From positions 1-57,388 of the forward strand of contig JAUIFV010000007.1 in the NCBI GenBank assembly GCA_030430155.1: a DNA stretch of 57,388 nucleotides, read 5' to 3'. This document shows positions 1-10,303 of this stretch, in pieces. The notes beneath the pieces are model-generated. The model had not been told where the DNA came from, made no database searches, and was given only the letters and a program-made list of their open reading frames with translations. Every line of letters starts with the position of its first letter. Positions within the stretch are counted from its first letter, which is position 1. This DNA is from Gammaproteobacteria bacterium. Lineage in GTDB: Bacteria > Pseudomonadota > Gammaproteobacteria > Xanthomonadales > SZUA-5. A program made the translations under genes and the position numbers.

Positions 1-145
1 TTCCCCGCGGCCGGACGACTAGACCTTTCACAGTATGGGGTTACCCCCTCCCGAACCGTGTCCTTTGGTCGGGTTGGTCGACGAATTGCCGACCCTTGCA
101 CACACTAACGCCGCCGATCTTGCCGCCGGCTGGCGAAAATTCTGG

Positions 146-1057
146 TTAAACCGCCTGTGCCGGATGGGCGTAGGAGATCGGCGCAGTGGACGGGTCTTCA
201 AAGACCACTTCTTCCCAGGCCGAACGATCTGCGATCAAAGTCCGCAACAGCCGATTATTGAGCTCGTGTCCGGACTTGTGCCCGTAGAAGGCACCGATCA
301 GGCTCCTGCCGAGCAGATAGAGATCGCCGATCGCGTCAAGAATCTTGTGCTTGACGAACTCGTCTTCGTAGCGCAGTCCGTCTTCGTTGAGCACTCGGTA
401 GTCGTCTAGCACGATGGCGTTGTCCATGCTGCCGCCAAGCACCAGGTTACGCTCACGCAGCATCTCGATGTCGCGCATGAATCCAAAGGTACGCGCGCGC
501 GAGACCTCCTTGACAAAGGAGGTGGTCGAGAAATCGATTTCGGCCTTGGAGATGCGCTGGGTGAAGATGGGGTGGCTGAAATTGATGGAGAAGCCAACCT
601 TGAAGCCGTCAAAGGGTTGGAACTGGGCCCACTTGTCGCCGTCCTCTACGCGGACCTTCTTGCGTATACGGATGAAACGCTTGGGAGCCTCTTGTTCTTC
701 GATGCCTGCGGACTGGATCAAAAACACGAACGGACCGGCACTGCCGTCCATGATCGGCACTTCGGAGGCGCTGACGTCGACAAAGGCGTTGTCGATGCCC
801 AGCCCGGCCATCGCTGACAAGAGATGTTCGACGGTCGAAACGCGAACGCCGTCACGCACCAGCGCCGTCGACAAACTGGTGTCTCCGACGTTCTCGGCGC
901 GGGCCTCAATGTCTACCGGTTCATCCAGATCGGTACGTCTGAAGACGATGCCGGTATCCACTGCTGCCGGCCGCAACGTCATGTAGACCTTCTGACCAGT
1001 ATGGATGCCGACGCCCGTGGCACGGATCACATTTCGGAGGGTGCGCTGTCTAATCAT
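146..1057 (-). CDS. lpxC: UDP-3-O-acyl-N-acetylglucosamine deacetylase LpxC
   Basis: Cytoplasmic zinc deacetylase that catalyses the committed step of lipid A synthesis. The 303-residue product has the usual family length. Visible motifs are the zinc ligand in [10 protein letters not shown] (His78), the second zinc pair in HKILDAIGD (His237, Asp241) and the catalytic [10 protein letters not shown] (His264). It starts with ATG at 1057 and ends with TAA. It lies last in the dcw cluster, downstream of ftsZ across a 252-bp spacer, as in many gammaproteobacteria. I see no clear promoter hexamers in the spacer. The 145 bp beyond the stop hold nothing I can assign. Confidence 0.97.
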   Translation of the reverse strand: MIRQRTLRNVIRATGVGIHTGQKVYMTLRPAAVDTGIVFRRTDLDEPVDIEARAENVGDTSLSTALVRDGVRVSTVEHLLSAMAGLGIDNAFVDVSASEVPIMDGSAGPFVFLIQSAGIEEQEAPKRFIRIRKKVRVEDGDKWAQFQPFDGFKVGFSINFSHPIFTQRISKAEIDFSTTSFVKEVSRARTFGFMRDIEMLRERNLVLGGSMDNAIVLDDYRVLNEDGLRYEDEFVKHKILDAIGDLYLLGRSLIGAFYGHKSGHELNNRLLRTLIADRSAWEEVVFEDPSTAPISYAHPAQAV

Positions 1058-1250
1058 TGTTGGTCTTGTGCAGCAGTCCAGAGCGCAATAACGCGGCGGA
1101 TGCTATCACAGTGAAATAATCCTGAAAACAACACCGTGTCTTTCGGGCGACAATCTGTTGTAAAAACCCAACACGATCCCTGGTGTGCGCCGGTCGCAGG
1201 CGCGGTCTTTGGACGGCCGTGTGAGAGCCGAAGTTCCGCACTCTTCCCCG

Positions 1251-1277
1251 CCCCGCGCGCTGTCCGTGCGCGCGGGG
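1251..1277. other. GC-rich perfect hairpin between ftsZ and lpxC
   Basis: CCCCGCGCGC and GCGCGCGGGG form a 10-bp perfect stem around a 7-nt loop, 33 bp past the ftsZ stop. No T-tract follows on either strand, so it is not a standard intrinsic terminator. It could attenuate read-through into lpxC or stabilise the ftsZ mRNA 3' end; this is inference from structure only. Confidence 0.4.
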
Positions 1278-1309
1278 CCTGGGCTGGCACGAGGCGAGTC
1301 CTGCCTCGA

Positions 1310-2506
1310 TCAGTCCGCCTGACGGCGGAGGAAGGTCGGGATATCCAGATAGTCTTCCTGGGTAGGTGAGCTGCTGGCCGGTTCGGCCGCTGGCGCTGCA
1401 CTGGCGGCAGCGGCACTACCACCGCTGGCCACCGCCGGTACCACGCTCGGACGACGCACCGGGCTGCGGAAGCCTGAGTCGGAATCGGCACCGCCCCGCA
1501 CCACGCGTACGTTGCGCATGCCCGATTCCATCTGCGCCTGCCGCTGCGCCTGTCGGTTGAGCCCGGTGGCGACCACCGTGACCCGCAGTTCGTCCTGCAG
1601 ACTGGGGTCGAAGACCGTACCGATGATGGTATTGGCGTCTTCAGAGGCGAACTCGGCGATCGCACGGCCGACTTCGTCGAACTCGCGCATGGTCAGGTTC
1701 TGGCCGGCGGTGATGTTGACCAGGATGCCGCAGGCGCCCTTGAGGTTGATGTCTTCCAGCAGCGGGTTGCCGATGGCCGACTCGGTCGCGGCGACCGCGC
1801 GGTCGTCGCCCTTGGCCTGGCCGGTACCCATCATGGCCAGACCCATTTCGCCCATCACCGTCCGGACGTCGGCAAAGTCGACGTTGATCAGGCCCGGGCG
1901 GGTGATCAGATCGGCGATGCCCTGCACCGCACCCAGCAACACGTTGTTGGCCTCGCGGAAGGCATTGAGCAAGGAGACATCCCGACCCAGGACGGTAAGC
2001 AACTTCTCGTTGGGGATAGTGATCAGCGAGTCGACGTGCTGGGAAAGCTCTTCGATACCCTGCAGCGCCACCTGCATGCGCTTGCGGCCCTCAAAGGGGA
2101 AGGGCTTGGTGACCACCGCCACGGTCAGCACGCCGAGATCCTTGGCGATCTGTGCAATCACCGGCGCGGCGCCGGTACCGGTGCCGCCGCCCATTCCGGC
2201 GGTGATGAAAACCATATCGGCGCCGTCCAGGCATTCGGTGATGCGCTCGCGGTCCTCCAGCGCCGATTGCCGACCGACTTCGGGATTGGCCCCTGCGCCG
2301 AGGCCCTTGGTGACGCTGCCGCCCAGCTGCAGCAGGGTGATGCCGTCTTCGCTCTGCAACGCCTGGGCGTCGGTGTTGGCGACGATGAATTCGACGCCTT
2401 CGACGCTGTTGCCGATCATGTGGCGTACCGCGTTGCCGCCGCCCCCGCCTACGCCGATCACCTTGATCACTGCCGATGGATTTGCGTTTTCGATCATTTC
2501 AAACAT
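1310..2506 (-). CDS. ftsZ: cell division GTPase FtsZ
   Basis: Tubulin-like GTPase that polymerises into the Z ring. The 398-residue protein has the N-terminal [10 protein letters not shown] nucleotide-binding loop, the tubulin signature GGGTGTG at residues 107-113, a low-complexity Ala/Ser/Pro linker at about 340-380 and the conserved C-terminal peptide [14 protein letters not shown] that binds FtsA and ZipA. ATG at 2506 is preceded by AGGA at good spacing. It lies 122 bp downstream of ftsA, the widest gap inside the division genes, so it may have extra promoters there. Confidence 0.98.
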   Translation of the reverse strand: MFEMIENANPSAVIKVIGVGGGGGNAVRHMIGNSVEGVEFIVANTDAQALQSEDGITLLQLGGSVTKGLGAGANPEVGRQSALEDRERITECLDGADMVFITAGMGGGTGTGAAPVIAQIAKDLGVLTVAVVTKPFPFEGRKRMQVALQGIEELSQHVDSLITIPNEKLLTVLGRDVSLLNAFREANNVLLGAVQGIADLITRPGLINVDFADVRTVMGEMGLAMMGTGQAKGDDRAVAATESAIGNPLLEDINLKGACGILVNITAGQNLTMREFDEVGRAIAEFASEDANTIIGTVFDPSLQDELRVTVVATGLNRQAQRQAQMESGMRNVRVVRGGADSDSGFRSPVRRPSVVPAVASGGSAAAASAAPAAEPASSSPTQEDYLDIPTFLRRQAD

Positions 2507-2628
2507 GGTTTGGGTCCTCGCTTGTTACCAGCCCTTGATTAAGACTCGCGCCACCTGGACATCCTGTCCGCCTGCGCGAGCTCTGTGCCGGACTACCCGG
2601 CGCTGCTCGATGACGACTATGTGGAGTG

Positions 2629-3861
2629 CTAAAACTCGCCATCGATCCAGTTCTTGATTCGTTGCCACCACGTGCTCAGCTTGCTCGGTGCGGCGCGCTT
2701 GACCGGCGCCCGCTGGGCCTGAGCGCCGTACATCAGCAGGCCCACGCCGGTGGCGTGGATCTGATTGCCGACCACCTCGGACAAACCGCTGACACCCTGC
2801 GGCACACCGATGCGCACCGGCATGTGAAACAGTTCCTCGGCCAGCTCGCTGATCCCTTCGATACGCGCGGCACCGCCAGTCAGCACCACACCGGCGGCGA
2901 TCAGGTCCTCAAGTCCGCTGCGCCGCAGCTCCGCCTGCACCAGACTGAGAATCTCCTCGTAGCGCGGCTGTACCACTTCGGCCAGGGTTTGCCTGGCCAG
3001 CCGCCGCGGCGGACGGTCGCCGACGCTGGGAACCTGGATGGTTTCCTCCGCAGTAGCCAACTCAGCCAGCGCGCAGGCGTATTTGATCTTGATCTCTTCG
3101 GCGTGTGGAGTGGGCGTACGCAGCGCCACGGCGATGTCGTTGGTCACCTGATCGCCGGCGATGGGAATCACCGCCGTATGGCGGATCGCGCCCTGGGTGA
3201 AGACCGCCACGTCGGTGGTGCCGGCGCCTATATCGACCATGGCAACGCCCAGCTCCTTCTCGTCCTCGGTGAGCACCGCGTAGCTGCTCGCCAAGGGCTG
3301 CAGGATCAACTCGTCCACCGCCAGTCCGCACCTGGCCACGCACTTGGAGATGTTCTGCGCCGCACTGGCCGCAGCGGTGACCAAATGGACCCGTGCCTCC
3401 AGGCGAATGCCACTCATCCCTATCGGATAGCGAATACCCTCCTGTTCGTCGATCACATACTGCTGCGGCAGCACGTGCAGGATGCGCTGATCGGCGGGCA
3501 CCGGCAGTGCGCGCGCGGCGTCCAGCACCCTCTCGACGTCGTGCTCGCCAACCTCTTGATCGCGGATCGCGACGATGCCGTGCGAGTTGTGACTCTTGAC
3601 GTGACTGCCAGTGATCCCGGCGAACACCGAGTGGATCTCGCAGCTGGCCATCAGCTCGGCCTCTTCCACCGCGCGCTGGATACACTGCACGGTGGATTCG
3701 ATGTCCACCACCACGCCGCGTTTGATGCCGCGGGAAGGGTGGGAACCGACGCCGATGACCTCCACCGGTTCGCCCTCGGCGTACTCGGCGACGATGGCCA
3801 CCACCTTGGATGTGCCCACATCCAGACCCACGATCAAGGATTTGTCGGACTTGCGGGTCAT
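2629..3861 (-). CDS. ftsA: cell division protein FtsA
   Basis: Actin-fold ATPase that tethers FtsZ to the membrane and recruits later division proteins. The N-terminus reads SLIVGLDVGTSKV, the phosphate-1 loop of the actin/Hsp70 superfamily; an inserted SHUT-type 1C domain follows, and the C-terminal end NWIDGEF follows a basic amphipathic stretch suited to membrane binding. I chose ATG at 3861 (410 residues; the family is about 420) rather than an upstream in-frame TTG at 3879 that would overlap ftsQ. Only 4 nt separate it from the ftsQ stop. Confidence 0.96.
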   Translation of the reverse strand: MTRKSDKSLIVGLDVGTSKVVAIVAEYAEGEPVEVIGVGSHPSRGIKRGVVVDIESTVQCIQRAVEEAELMASCEIHSVFAGITGSHVKSHNSHGIVAIRDQEVGEHDVERVLDAARALPVPADQRILHVLPQQYVIDEQEGIRYPIGMSGIRLEARVHLVTAAASAAQNISKCVARCGLAVDELILQPLASSYAVLTEDEKELGVAMVDIGAGTTDVAVFTQGAIRHTAVIPIAGDQVTNDIAVALRTPTPHAEEIKIKYACALAELATAEETIQVPSVGDRPPRRLARQTLAEVVQPRYEEILSLVQAELRRSGLEDLIAAGVVLTGGAARIEGISELAEELFHMPVRIGVPQGVSGLSEVVGNQIHATGVGLLMYGAQAQRAPVKRAAPSKLSTWWQRIKNWIDGEF

Positions 3862-3865
3862 TGCT

Positions 3866-4627
3866 TCAGGCGTCTCCAAGGGAATCGACGGTGTCGGATG
3901 AGGACGAATCGGATTCCTCCCCGGGTTGGAAATAGGCGACGGCGAAACCGTTGGTGTAGCGCAGGTCGATGCGCGCGACGGGCTTTTCGGTAGTGGCCAG
4001 CAGCGGGCGCAGCCCGACCATCAACCGGCGCCAGCGGATGTCGGCGTTGCTGCTGCCCACGATCACTTCGATGTCATTGGACAGGGTGATCTGGATGCTG
4101 CCGCGACGGCTGATGCGCAGCTCGCTTAGATCCATGCCCAGACCTTGCAAGTCCGGGCGTATCGCGGCGTGGAACTGCAGCGCCTGGGCGATCTGCGACT
4201 CGCCTACCTGAAACAGCGGCACGCCGCCCATCACCGACAGCCCTTCGGCGGAAAACACCCGGCCTTGCTCATCAAGCAACTGGTCCTCACCCAGTCTTGC
4301 GAGCACGCTGCGCTCGACGATTTGGACTTCGAGCACATCTGGCCAGCGCTTGCGTACCTGCGCGTTCTCCACCCAGCTCAGCTCCAGCACGCGCTCGCGC
4401 ACCGCGTCCAGCGGCAAGAAAAAGAATCCACCGTTCAAGGTCGGGGTCACCGCTGCTCGGACCTGCTCGGCGGTGACCCGCTCGAAGCTGCCACTGACTT
4501 CCACCCAGCGGATCGGCGCCAGCGCGTTGGCACCGCGGCCCAGCAGCAATCCGGCAATCGGGACTGCAAGGGCGAGCAACGCCAACAGCAGAGCCGGCAG
4601 TACCCAGGCGCGCCCGTTGCCGCTCAT
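3866..4627 (-). CDS. ftsQ: cell division protein FtsQ
   Basis: Bitopic inner-membrane divisome protein that links early cytoplasmic and late periplasmic division proteins through FtsB/FtsL. After a short cytoplasmic start comes a membrane segment (ALLLALLALAVPIAGLLLG), then a POTRA domain beginning IRWVEVSGSFERVTAEQV and the FtsQ-type beta domain. The ATG at 4627 overlaps the ddl stop as ATGA, giving 253 residues; an upstream extension would only read into ddl. Confidence 0.95.
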   Translation of the reverse strand: MSGNGRAWVLPALLLALLALAVPIAGLLLGRGANALAPIRWVEVSGSFERVTAEQVRAAVTPTLNGGFFFLPLDAVRERVLELSWVENAQVRKRWPDVLEVQIVERSVLARLGEDQLLDEQGRVFSAEGLSVMGGVPLFQVGESQIAQALQFHAAIRPDLQGLGMDLSELRISRRGSIQITLSNDIEVIVGSSNADIRWRRLMVGLRPLLATTEKPVARIDLRYTNGFAVAYFQPGEESDSSSSDTVDSLGDA

Positions 4628-5541
4628 CGGTCTCGCTCCCGGCTGTGTTCCAGAATCTGCAGGCATAGCTCGTCGAACTCCATGCCCACAGCGGCGGCGG
4701 CCTTGGGCACCAGGCTATGGCTGGTCATTCCCGGCGCGGTATTGACCTCAAGCACATAGGGTCGGTTGCTGCTGTCGACCATCAAATCCACTCGACCCCA
4801 GCCGGCTGCGCCGACGCTATCGAAGGCGTCGATGGCGATCTCCTGCAGGCGCCGCTCGTGGTCGGCGCTTAGTCCGCACGGGATCAGGTAGCCGGTATCG
4901 TTGCTTTGATACTTGGCGTGGTAGTCGTAAAAGCCCTCCGCAGGCACGATGCGAATCACCGGCAGCGCGCTCTTGTCGACGATGGCCACCGTGTACTCGG
5001 GCCCATCGATCAGCACCTCGGCGAGCACCGCGCTGTCGTGGCGACGGGCCTCGGCCAGCCCGGCGCGCAGGCTATCCATGTCGCGAGCCAGAGTGATGCC
5101 CACCGTCGATCCCTCGGTCGAAGGCTTGATGACCAGCGGCAGCGGCAGCTCGTCGACCAGCTCTTCGGCCGTGGTGTCCTCGTCGACCAGGGCGAAGTCT
5201 GCGGTAGGAATCTCCAACCGCTGCCACAGCAGCTTGCTGCGGATCTTGTCCATGGCCAGGGCCGAGCCAAGCACGCCCGAGCCGGTGTAAGGCACGCCCA
5301 GCGCTTCCAGGGCACCCTGCAGGGACCCGTCCTCGCCACCGCGTCCGTGCAGGATGATGAAGACCCGATCAACCTTGCCGTCGTGAATCGCGTTGATCAG
5401 CGCCGGCACGCCGTCATAGCCGGTAGCCTCCACGCCGGCGCCCTGCAGCGCGGTCAGCACCGCGGCGCCGCTGTCCAGCGACACCTCGCGCTCGGAGCTG
5501 CTGCCGCCGTAGACCACTGCCACCCGACCGAATCCGCTCAT
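4624..5541 (-). CDS. ddl: D-alanine--D-alanine ligase Ddl
   Basis: ATP-grasp ligase making D-Ala-D-Ala for the MurF reaction. The 305-residue protein shows VVYGGSSSEREVSLDSG (N-terminal substrate site), LHGRGGEDGSLQG, VIKPSTEGSTVG (ATP-binding loop) and EVNTAPGMTSHSLVPKAA (metal and D-Ala site). Length and motifs fit DdlB, the dcw-linked type. The ATG at 5541 follows AGGAG and overlaps the murC stop by 4 nt. Confidence 0.97.
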   Translation of the reverse strand: MSGFGRVAVVYGGSSSEREVSLDSGAAVLTALQGAGVEATGYDGVPALINAIHDGKVDRVFIILHGRGGEDGSLQGALEALGVPYTGSGVLGSALAMDKIRSKLLWQRLEIPTADFALVDEDTTAEELVDELPLPLVIKPSTEGSTVGITLARDMDSLRAGLAEARRHDSAVLAEVLIDGPEYTVAIVDKSALPVIRIVPAEGFYDYHAKYQSNDTGYLIPCGLSADHERRLQEIAIDAFDSVGAAGWGRVDLMVDSSNRPYVLEVNTAPGMTSHSLVPKAAAAVGMEFDELCLQILEHSRERDR

Positions 5542-6971
5542 GACGTTGCTCCTCGCAGATGGCCGCGATCGCGCAGCTGTTGCGCGATGGCACCAATGTC
5601 ACCAGCGCCCTGCAGCATCAGCAGATCGCCGTCCCGCAGTACCGGCGGTAGTGCGTCGACTATCAGCTCCGGGTCATCGACCAATATCGGGGCCACGCGG
5701 CCGCGTGAACGCACCGCCCTGGCCAGCGCGCGGGCATCGGCGTTGGGAATGGGGCTTTCGCCGGCGGCATAGACCTCGGTCAGCACCAGCACGTCGACCT
5801 CATTGAGGACCTGCGCGAAGTCGTCCAACAAGGCCCAGGTGCGGCTATAGCGATGCGGCTGGAAGACCATCACCAGGCGCTTGTCCGGCCAGCCGCTGCG
5901 GGCCGCCTCGATCACCGCCTTGAGCTCGCGCGGGTGATGGCCGTAGTCATCAACGAACATCGCACTGCCCTGATCCAGAGGCAGCTCGGGATGAATGCTG
6001 AAGCGGCGTCCGACCCCGCCAAACTGGGCCAGGCCGCGGGCGATGTCGGCCGGGCTGACCCCGACCTCCAACGCCACTGCCGCTGCCGCGCAGGCGTTGA
6101 GCACGTTGTGCCGACCCGGCTGGGTCAGGGTCACCGGCTGCGGCTGATGTCCCGGTAGGTGGAGCATGAAATGCATGGTGTCCTGACGCTGCTCCACCTC
6201 GCTGGCCCAGACATCGAAGGCCGAGTCGAAACCGTAGGTGAGCTGCGCCCGATGCGCCTGCGGCAGCAGCTCGCGGACGATCGGATCCTCGCCGCAGAGC
6301 ACCGCCAGTCCGTAGAAGGGCAGATGATGCAGAAAGTCGACGAAGGCCTGCTTGAGCTTGCCGAAATCGCCGTCAAAGTTCTCCAGATGATCGGCGTCGA
6401 TGTTGGTGACCACCGCGATCATCGGCTGCAGCAGCAGAAAGGAACCGTCACTTTCATCTGCTTCGGCGACCAGGAACTCGCTGGTCCCCAGACGGGCGTG
6501 GCTGCCGGCCTGATTGAGCTGGCCGCCGATGACGAAGGTCGGATCCAGCCCACCTTCGGCCAGGACGCTGGCGATCAGGCTGGTGGTGGTGGTCTTGCCG
6601 TGCGTTCCGGCCACCGCGATGCCGCGGCGCAGCCTCATCAACTCGCCCAGCATCTCGGCCCGCGGCACCACCGGCAGATGATTGGCTCTGGCAGCGCTGA
6701 CCTCGGCGTTGTCGCTGCGGATGGCGCTGGAAACCACCACCACATCGGCGTCGGCCACGTTGCTCTGCTGGTGATCGCGGTGAATGCGGATACCCAGACT
6801 GGCCAGCCGCCGGGTCACCGAGGTGTCGGCGCGATCGGAGCCGCTGACGCTGTAGCCCAGGTTGTGCAGCACCTCGGCGATGCCGCTCATGCCTGAACCA
6901 CCGATACCGACCAGATGCACGCGCGAAAAGCTCTTCATCAGATCGCGATCGGGGGCGAAACGAGGGGTCAT
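5538..6971 (-). CDS. murC: UDP-N-acetylmuramate--L-alanine ligase MurC
   Basis: Adds L-Ala to UDP-MurNAc, the first Mur ligase step, in the cytoplasm. The 477-residue protein has the Rossmann-like VHLVGIGGSGMSGIAEVL near the start, the ATP P-loop AVAGTHGKTTTTSLIA, VVTNIDADHLENF in the central domain and a C-terminal domain with FVDDYGHHPRELKAVI. The ATG at 6971 overlaps the murG stop as ATGA. A second in-frame Met 11 residues later is less likely because the overlap fits the cluster's pattern. Confidence 0.96.
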   Translation of the reverse strand: MTPRFAPDRDLMKSFSRVHLVGIGGSGMSGIAEVLHNLGYSVSGSDRADTSVTRRLASLGIRIHRDHQQSNVADADVVVVSSAIRSDNAEVSAARANHLPVVPRAEMLGELMRLRRGIAVAGTHGKTTTTSLIASVLAEGGLDPTFVIGGQLNQAGSHARLGTSEFLVAEADESDGSFLLLQPMIAVVTNIDADHLENFDGDFGKLKQAFVDFLHHLPFYGLAVLCGEDPIVRELLPQAHRAQLTYGFDSAFDVWASEVEQRQDTMHFMLHLPGHQPQPVTLTQPGRHNVLNACAAAAVALEVGVSPADIARGLAQFGGVGRRFSIHPELPLDQGSAMFVDDYGHHPRELKAVIEAARSGWPDKRLVMVFQPHRYSRTWALLDDFAQVLNEVDVLVLTEVYAAGESPIPNADARALARAVRSRGRVAPILVDDPELIVDALPPVLRDGDLLMLQGAGDIGAIAQQLRDRGHLRGATS

Positions 6972-8044
6972 CGGGCCACCTCCAGGCAGGCCAGGGCGAC
7001 CTTTTGCGCCGCGCCCGCAGGGGACATGGCTCGGGCGGCGCCTGCCATCTGCTGCAGTCGCTGCGGGTGTGCGTAGAGTTCGCCCAGTGCGCTGGCCAGA
7101 TCGGCGGCGCTGGTCTTGCTCTCTGCCATCAGCAGCGCCGCGCCGGCGTCGACCAACCACTGCCCATTGGCGGTCTGGTGGTCATCGACGGCATAGGGAA
7201 AGGGCACTAGGATGGCGGGCAAGCCCGCCGCGGCCAGTTCGGCCACGGTCAGCGCCCCGGATCGACACACCGCCAGTTCGGCTTTGGCATAGACCTCGGC
7301 CATGTCGGCGATGAATTCGCGGCAGTCGACGGCAACACCGGCGTCTGCATAGGCCGCTTCGGTAGCAGCCAGGTTGCCGGCGCCGCACTGGTGCAACACC
7401 TGCGGACGCTGCTCGGTAGGAATCTGCGCCAGCGCAGCGGGCAGGGTTTGATTGAGGTAACGCGCGCCCTGACTGCCGCCGAGCACCAACAGCCGCCGCC
7501 GACCGTCGCTGGCCAGACCGCGCTGAGCGGGTTCGGGCAGGTTGAGGATCGCCTCACGCACTGGATTGCCGACTGCAGTAGCACCGACGCGGCGAGCAAA
7601 GGGACCATCGAGTCCGCACAGACGGCGCTTTGCCAGTCGCATCAGCACGCGGTTGGTCAGACCGGGAATGCGGTTTTGTTCGTGCACTACCAGCGGCACC
7701 CGCAGCAGCCAGGCGGCCAGACCGCCGGGCCCGGCGGCGAAGCCACCCAGGGCCAGCACGCTGCGTGGCCGCAAGCGGCGCAGCACGCCCAGCGCCTGGG
7801 TCACCGAGCGGAGGATTTGGAAGGGCGCACGCAGCCAGCGTGCGATGCCTTTGCCGCGCAGACGATCGACGCTGATCGCCTCGAAGGGAATCTGGTGGCG
7901 ACCAACAAGTCCTTCTTCCATGCCGCCGCGCGAACCCAGCCAGGCCACCGGCACGGCCTGCTCGCGCAGCGCGTCAGCGACGGCCAAGCCCGGGAACACG
8001 TGCCCACCGGTGCCGCCGGCCATGATCATCACTGGGGCGCTCAT
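6968..8044 (-). CDS. murG: lipid II synthase MurG
   Basis: GT-B glycosyltransferase that adds GlcNAc to lipid I at the cytoplasmic membrane face. The 358-residue protein has the N-terminal GGTGGHVFPGLAVADAL loop, VVHEQNRIPGLTNRVL, LVLGGSQGARYLN and the C-terminal UDP-GlcNAc site around CRSGALTVAELAAAGLPAILVPFP. The ATG at 8044 overlaps the ftsW stop as ATGA. Confidence 0.97.
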   Translation of the reverse strand: MSAPVMIMAGGTGGHVFPGLAVADALREQAVPVAWLGSRGGMEEGLVGRHQIPFEAISVDRLRGKGIARWLRAPFQILRSVTQALGVLRRLRPRSVLALGGFAAGPGGLAAWLLRVPLVVHEQNRIPGLTNRVLMRLAKRRLCGLDGPFARRVGATAVGNPVREAILNLPEPAQRGLASDGRRRLLVLGGSQGARYLNQTLPAALAQIPTEQRPQVLHQCGAGNLAATEAAYADAGVAVDCREFIADMAEVYAKAELAVCRSGALTVAELAAAGLPAILVPFPYAVDDHQTANGQWLVDAGAALLMAESKTSAADLASALGELYAHPQRLQQMAGAARAMSPAGAAQKVALACLEVAR

Positions 8045-9219
8045 TTTTCGCCCCCGCGGCTGCCGCGCGCTCGGCGCGCCTCGCCCTCGTCCAGCTCGCG
8101 GGCGATCCGCAGCAGCACGCCCACCGCGACGCAGCTCATCAACACGCTGCTGCCGCCGGAAGAAACGAAAGGCAGGGTCAGCCCCTTGGTCGGCAGCACG
8201 CCCAGATTGACGCCCATGCTGATCCCGGCCTGCAGCGCGATCCACAGGCCGATGCCGTAGGCGACCGAGCCGGCAAACAGCCGGTCCTGCTCGTAGGCGG
8301 CCAGACCGAGGCGGAAGGCACGGCCGACGAACATCGCAAACAGTCCCAGCAGCACCACCAGACCGGCAAAGCCCAGCTCTTCGGCGATCACCGCGACTAT
8401 GAAGTCGGTATGTGCCTCAGGCAGATAGAACAGCTTCTGCACGCTGTCGCCCAGGCCCACACCGAACCACTCGCCGCGGCCGATGGCGATCAGCGCCTGG
8501 GTGAGCTGGAAGCCATCGTTGAATGGATCGGCCCAGGGGTTGAGGAAGGAGGTCAGCCGCTTCAATCGGTAGGCTTCCAGCTGGGCGACGATGATCACCA
8601 GCGGTAGCGCAACCACACCGACTGCGGTCAACTTCCCGGCCGAGGCCCCGCCCAGCCAGAGCATGCCGACGACGATGCCGATCAACAGCACCGAGCCGCC
8701 GAAATCCGGCTGCATCAGCAGCAGCCCGACCAGCGCGGTGAGCACCGCCAGCGGCTTGAGTATTCCGCTCATCGAGGTCTGCAGGGACTGTCGATGGCGG
8801 ACCATGTAGCCGGCCACATACATGATCACGAACAGCTTGACCAACTCGACGACCTGGAAGGTGGAGACCCCCAGATTGACCCAGCGCCGGGCGCCGTTGA
8901 TGCGCACGCCGATACCGGGCACGAACACCAGCAGCAGCAGTGCGAAGGCGGCCAGCGCCATCAGCGGCGAATAGCGCTCCATGGTGCGCAGCGGGATGTA
9001 CCAGATGAATGCCGCCGCGGCGCTGCCCAGGATCAGGAACATGGCGTGGCGATTGAGGTAATAGAAGGGGCCGACGCCGTGGCTTTCGGCGATGGAGATG
9101 GAGGTAGAACAGACCATCACCAGTCCGAGCATGGCCAGGGCCAGACTGGACAGCATCAGCGTGGCGTCCGGTCGCGGCATCGCGCTGCGGTTGAGTTTGG
9201 CTGGGAGCACGGCGGCCAT
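8041..9219 (-). CDS. ftsW: SEDS peptidoglycan glycosyltransferase FtsW
   Basis: Polytopic SEDS-family polymerase of septal peptidoglycan that works with FtsI. The 392-residue protein has about ten hydrophobic segments and the family motifs around GARRWVNLG, LMQPDFGGSVLL, GDSVQKLFYLPEAHTDFIVAVIAEELG and GVLPTKGLTLPFVSSGGSS. The ATG at 9219 lies one nucleotide after the mraY stop. The paralogue RodA is encoded at 34839-35942. Confidence 0.96.
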   Translation of the reverse strand: MAAVLPAKLNRSAMPRPDATLMLSSLALAMLGLVMVCSTSISIAESHGVGPFYYLNRHAMFLILGSAAAAFIWYIPLRTMERYSPLMALAAFALLLLVFVPGIGVRINGARRWVNLGVSTFQVVELVKLFVIMYVAGYMVRHRQSLQTSMSGILKPLAVLTALVGLLLMQPDFGGSVLLIGIVVGMLWLGGASAGKLTAVGVVALPLVIIVAQLEAYRLKRLTSFLNPWADPFNDGFQLTQALIAIGRGEWFGVGLGDSVQKLFYLPEAHTDFIVAVIAEELGFAGLVVLLGLFAMFVGRAFRLGLAAYEQDRLFAGSVAYGIGLWIALQAGISMGVNLGVLPTKGLTLPFVSSGGSSVLMSCVAVGVLLRIARELDEGEARRARGSRGGEK

Positions 9220-9220
9220 C

Positions 9221-10303
9221 TCAACGCACCTTCAGGGTCGCCAGACCCAGCAGCACCAGCACCACGCTGATGATCCAGAACCGCACGATCACTCTGGGCT
9301 CCGGCCAGCCCTTCAGTTCGTAGTGGTGATGCAGCGGCGCCATTCTGAAAATGCGCCGGCCGGTGGTCTTGTAGGAGGCTACCTGCAGGATCACCGACAG
9401 GGTCTCAAGCACGAAGATGCCGCCCATGATCAACAGCACCGCTTCCTGGCGCACGATCACCGCGATCAGCCCGAGCAGCGCGCCCAGCGCCAAGGCGCCG
9501 ATGTCGCCCATGAAGACCTGCGCGGGATAGGTGTTGAACCACAGGAAGCCCAGACCCGATCCAGCGATGCCGCCGCAGACGATGGCCATCTCCTGCGCGC
9601 CCGGGATCCGGGGAATGCCCAGATACTGGGCAAATACCGCGTGACCGCTCAAATAGGCGAAGACACCCAGCGCCGAGGCCACCAGCACGGTCGGCATGAT
9701 CGCCAGTCCGTCCAGGCCGTCGGTGAGATTGACCGCGTTGGAGAAACCGACGATCCAGAAATAGGTCAGCACCACCGCGCCGATCCCCAGCGGCATCACC
9801 GGGTCCTTCAGCAGCGGCAGGAACAGCTCGGTCGCTGCCGGCACATCGGCGCTGTAGTAGAGGTACACCGCCGCGGCGGCGCCGAATATCGACTGCAGCA
9901 GATACTTCCAGCGCGCCGGCAAGCCCCGGCTGTCTTTCAGGATCAGCTTGCGGTAGTCGTCGATGAATCCAATCAGACCGAAGCTCAGCAGCACGCCCAG
10001 GGCCACCCAGACGTAGCGGTTGCTCAGATCGGCCCAGAGCAGGATCGAAATCGCCAGGGAGACGATGATCAGCACCCCGCCCATGGTCGGCGTGCCGGCC
10101 TTGGACAGGTGCGACTGCGGTCCATCTTCGCGAATGGTCTGACCGATCTGCTTGGCAGTCAGCCGGCGGATCAGCAGCGGCCCCAGGGCCAGCGACAGCG
10201 CCAGGGCGGTGAGCGCGGCCAGGATGGTGCGCATGGTCACGTACTGCAGCACGTTGAAGGCGCGCACGTACTGCGTGGCCCATTCGCTCAACCAGAGCAA
10301 CAT
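9221..10303 (-). CDS. mraY: phospho-MurNAc-pentapeptide transferase MraY
   Basis: Integral membrane enzyme that transfers phospho-MurNAc-pentapeptide to undecaprenyl phosphate to give lipid I. The 360-residue length equals that of E. coli MraY. Catalytic motifs are [22 protein letters not shown] and the histidine motif [14 protein letters not shown] near the C-terminus. ATG at 10303 is preceded by AGGAG at ideal spacing and overlaps the end of murF by 16 nt. Confidence 0.97.
   Translation of the reverse strand: MLLWLSEWATQYVRAFNVLQYVTMRTILAALTALALSLALGPLLIRRLTAKQIGQTIREDGPQSHLSKAGTPTMGGVLIIVSLAISILLWADLSNRYVWVALGVLLSFGLIGFIDDYRKLILKDSRGLPARWKYLLQSIFGAAAAVYLYYSADVPAATELFLPLLKDPVMPLGIGAVVLTYFWIVGFSNAVNLTDGLDGLAIMPTVLVASALGVFAYLSGHAVFAQYLGIPRIPGAQEMAIVCGGIAGSGLGFLWFNTYPAQVFMGDIGALALGALLGLIAVIVRQEAVLLIMGGIFVLETLSVILQVASYKTTGRRIFRMAPLHHHYELKGWPEPRVIVRFWIISVVLVLLGLATLKVR

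Noticed and set aside
35-409. A 124-codon plus-strand open frame at the window start
   Set aside because: It overlaps lpxC in antisense for most of its length and has no recognisable motif.
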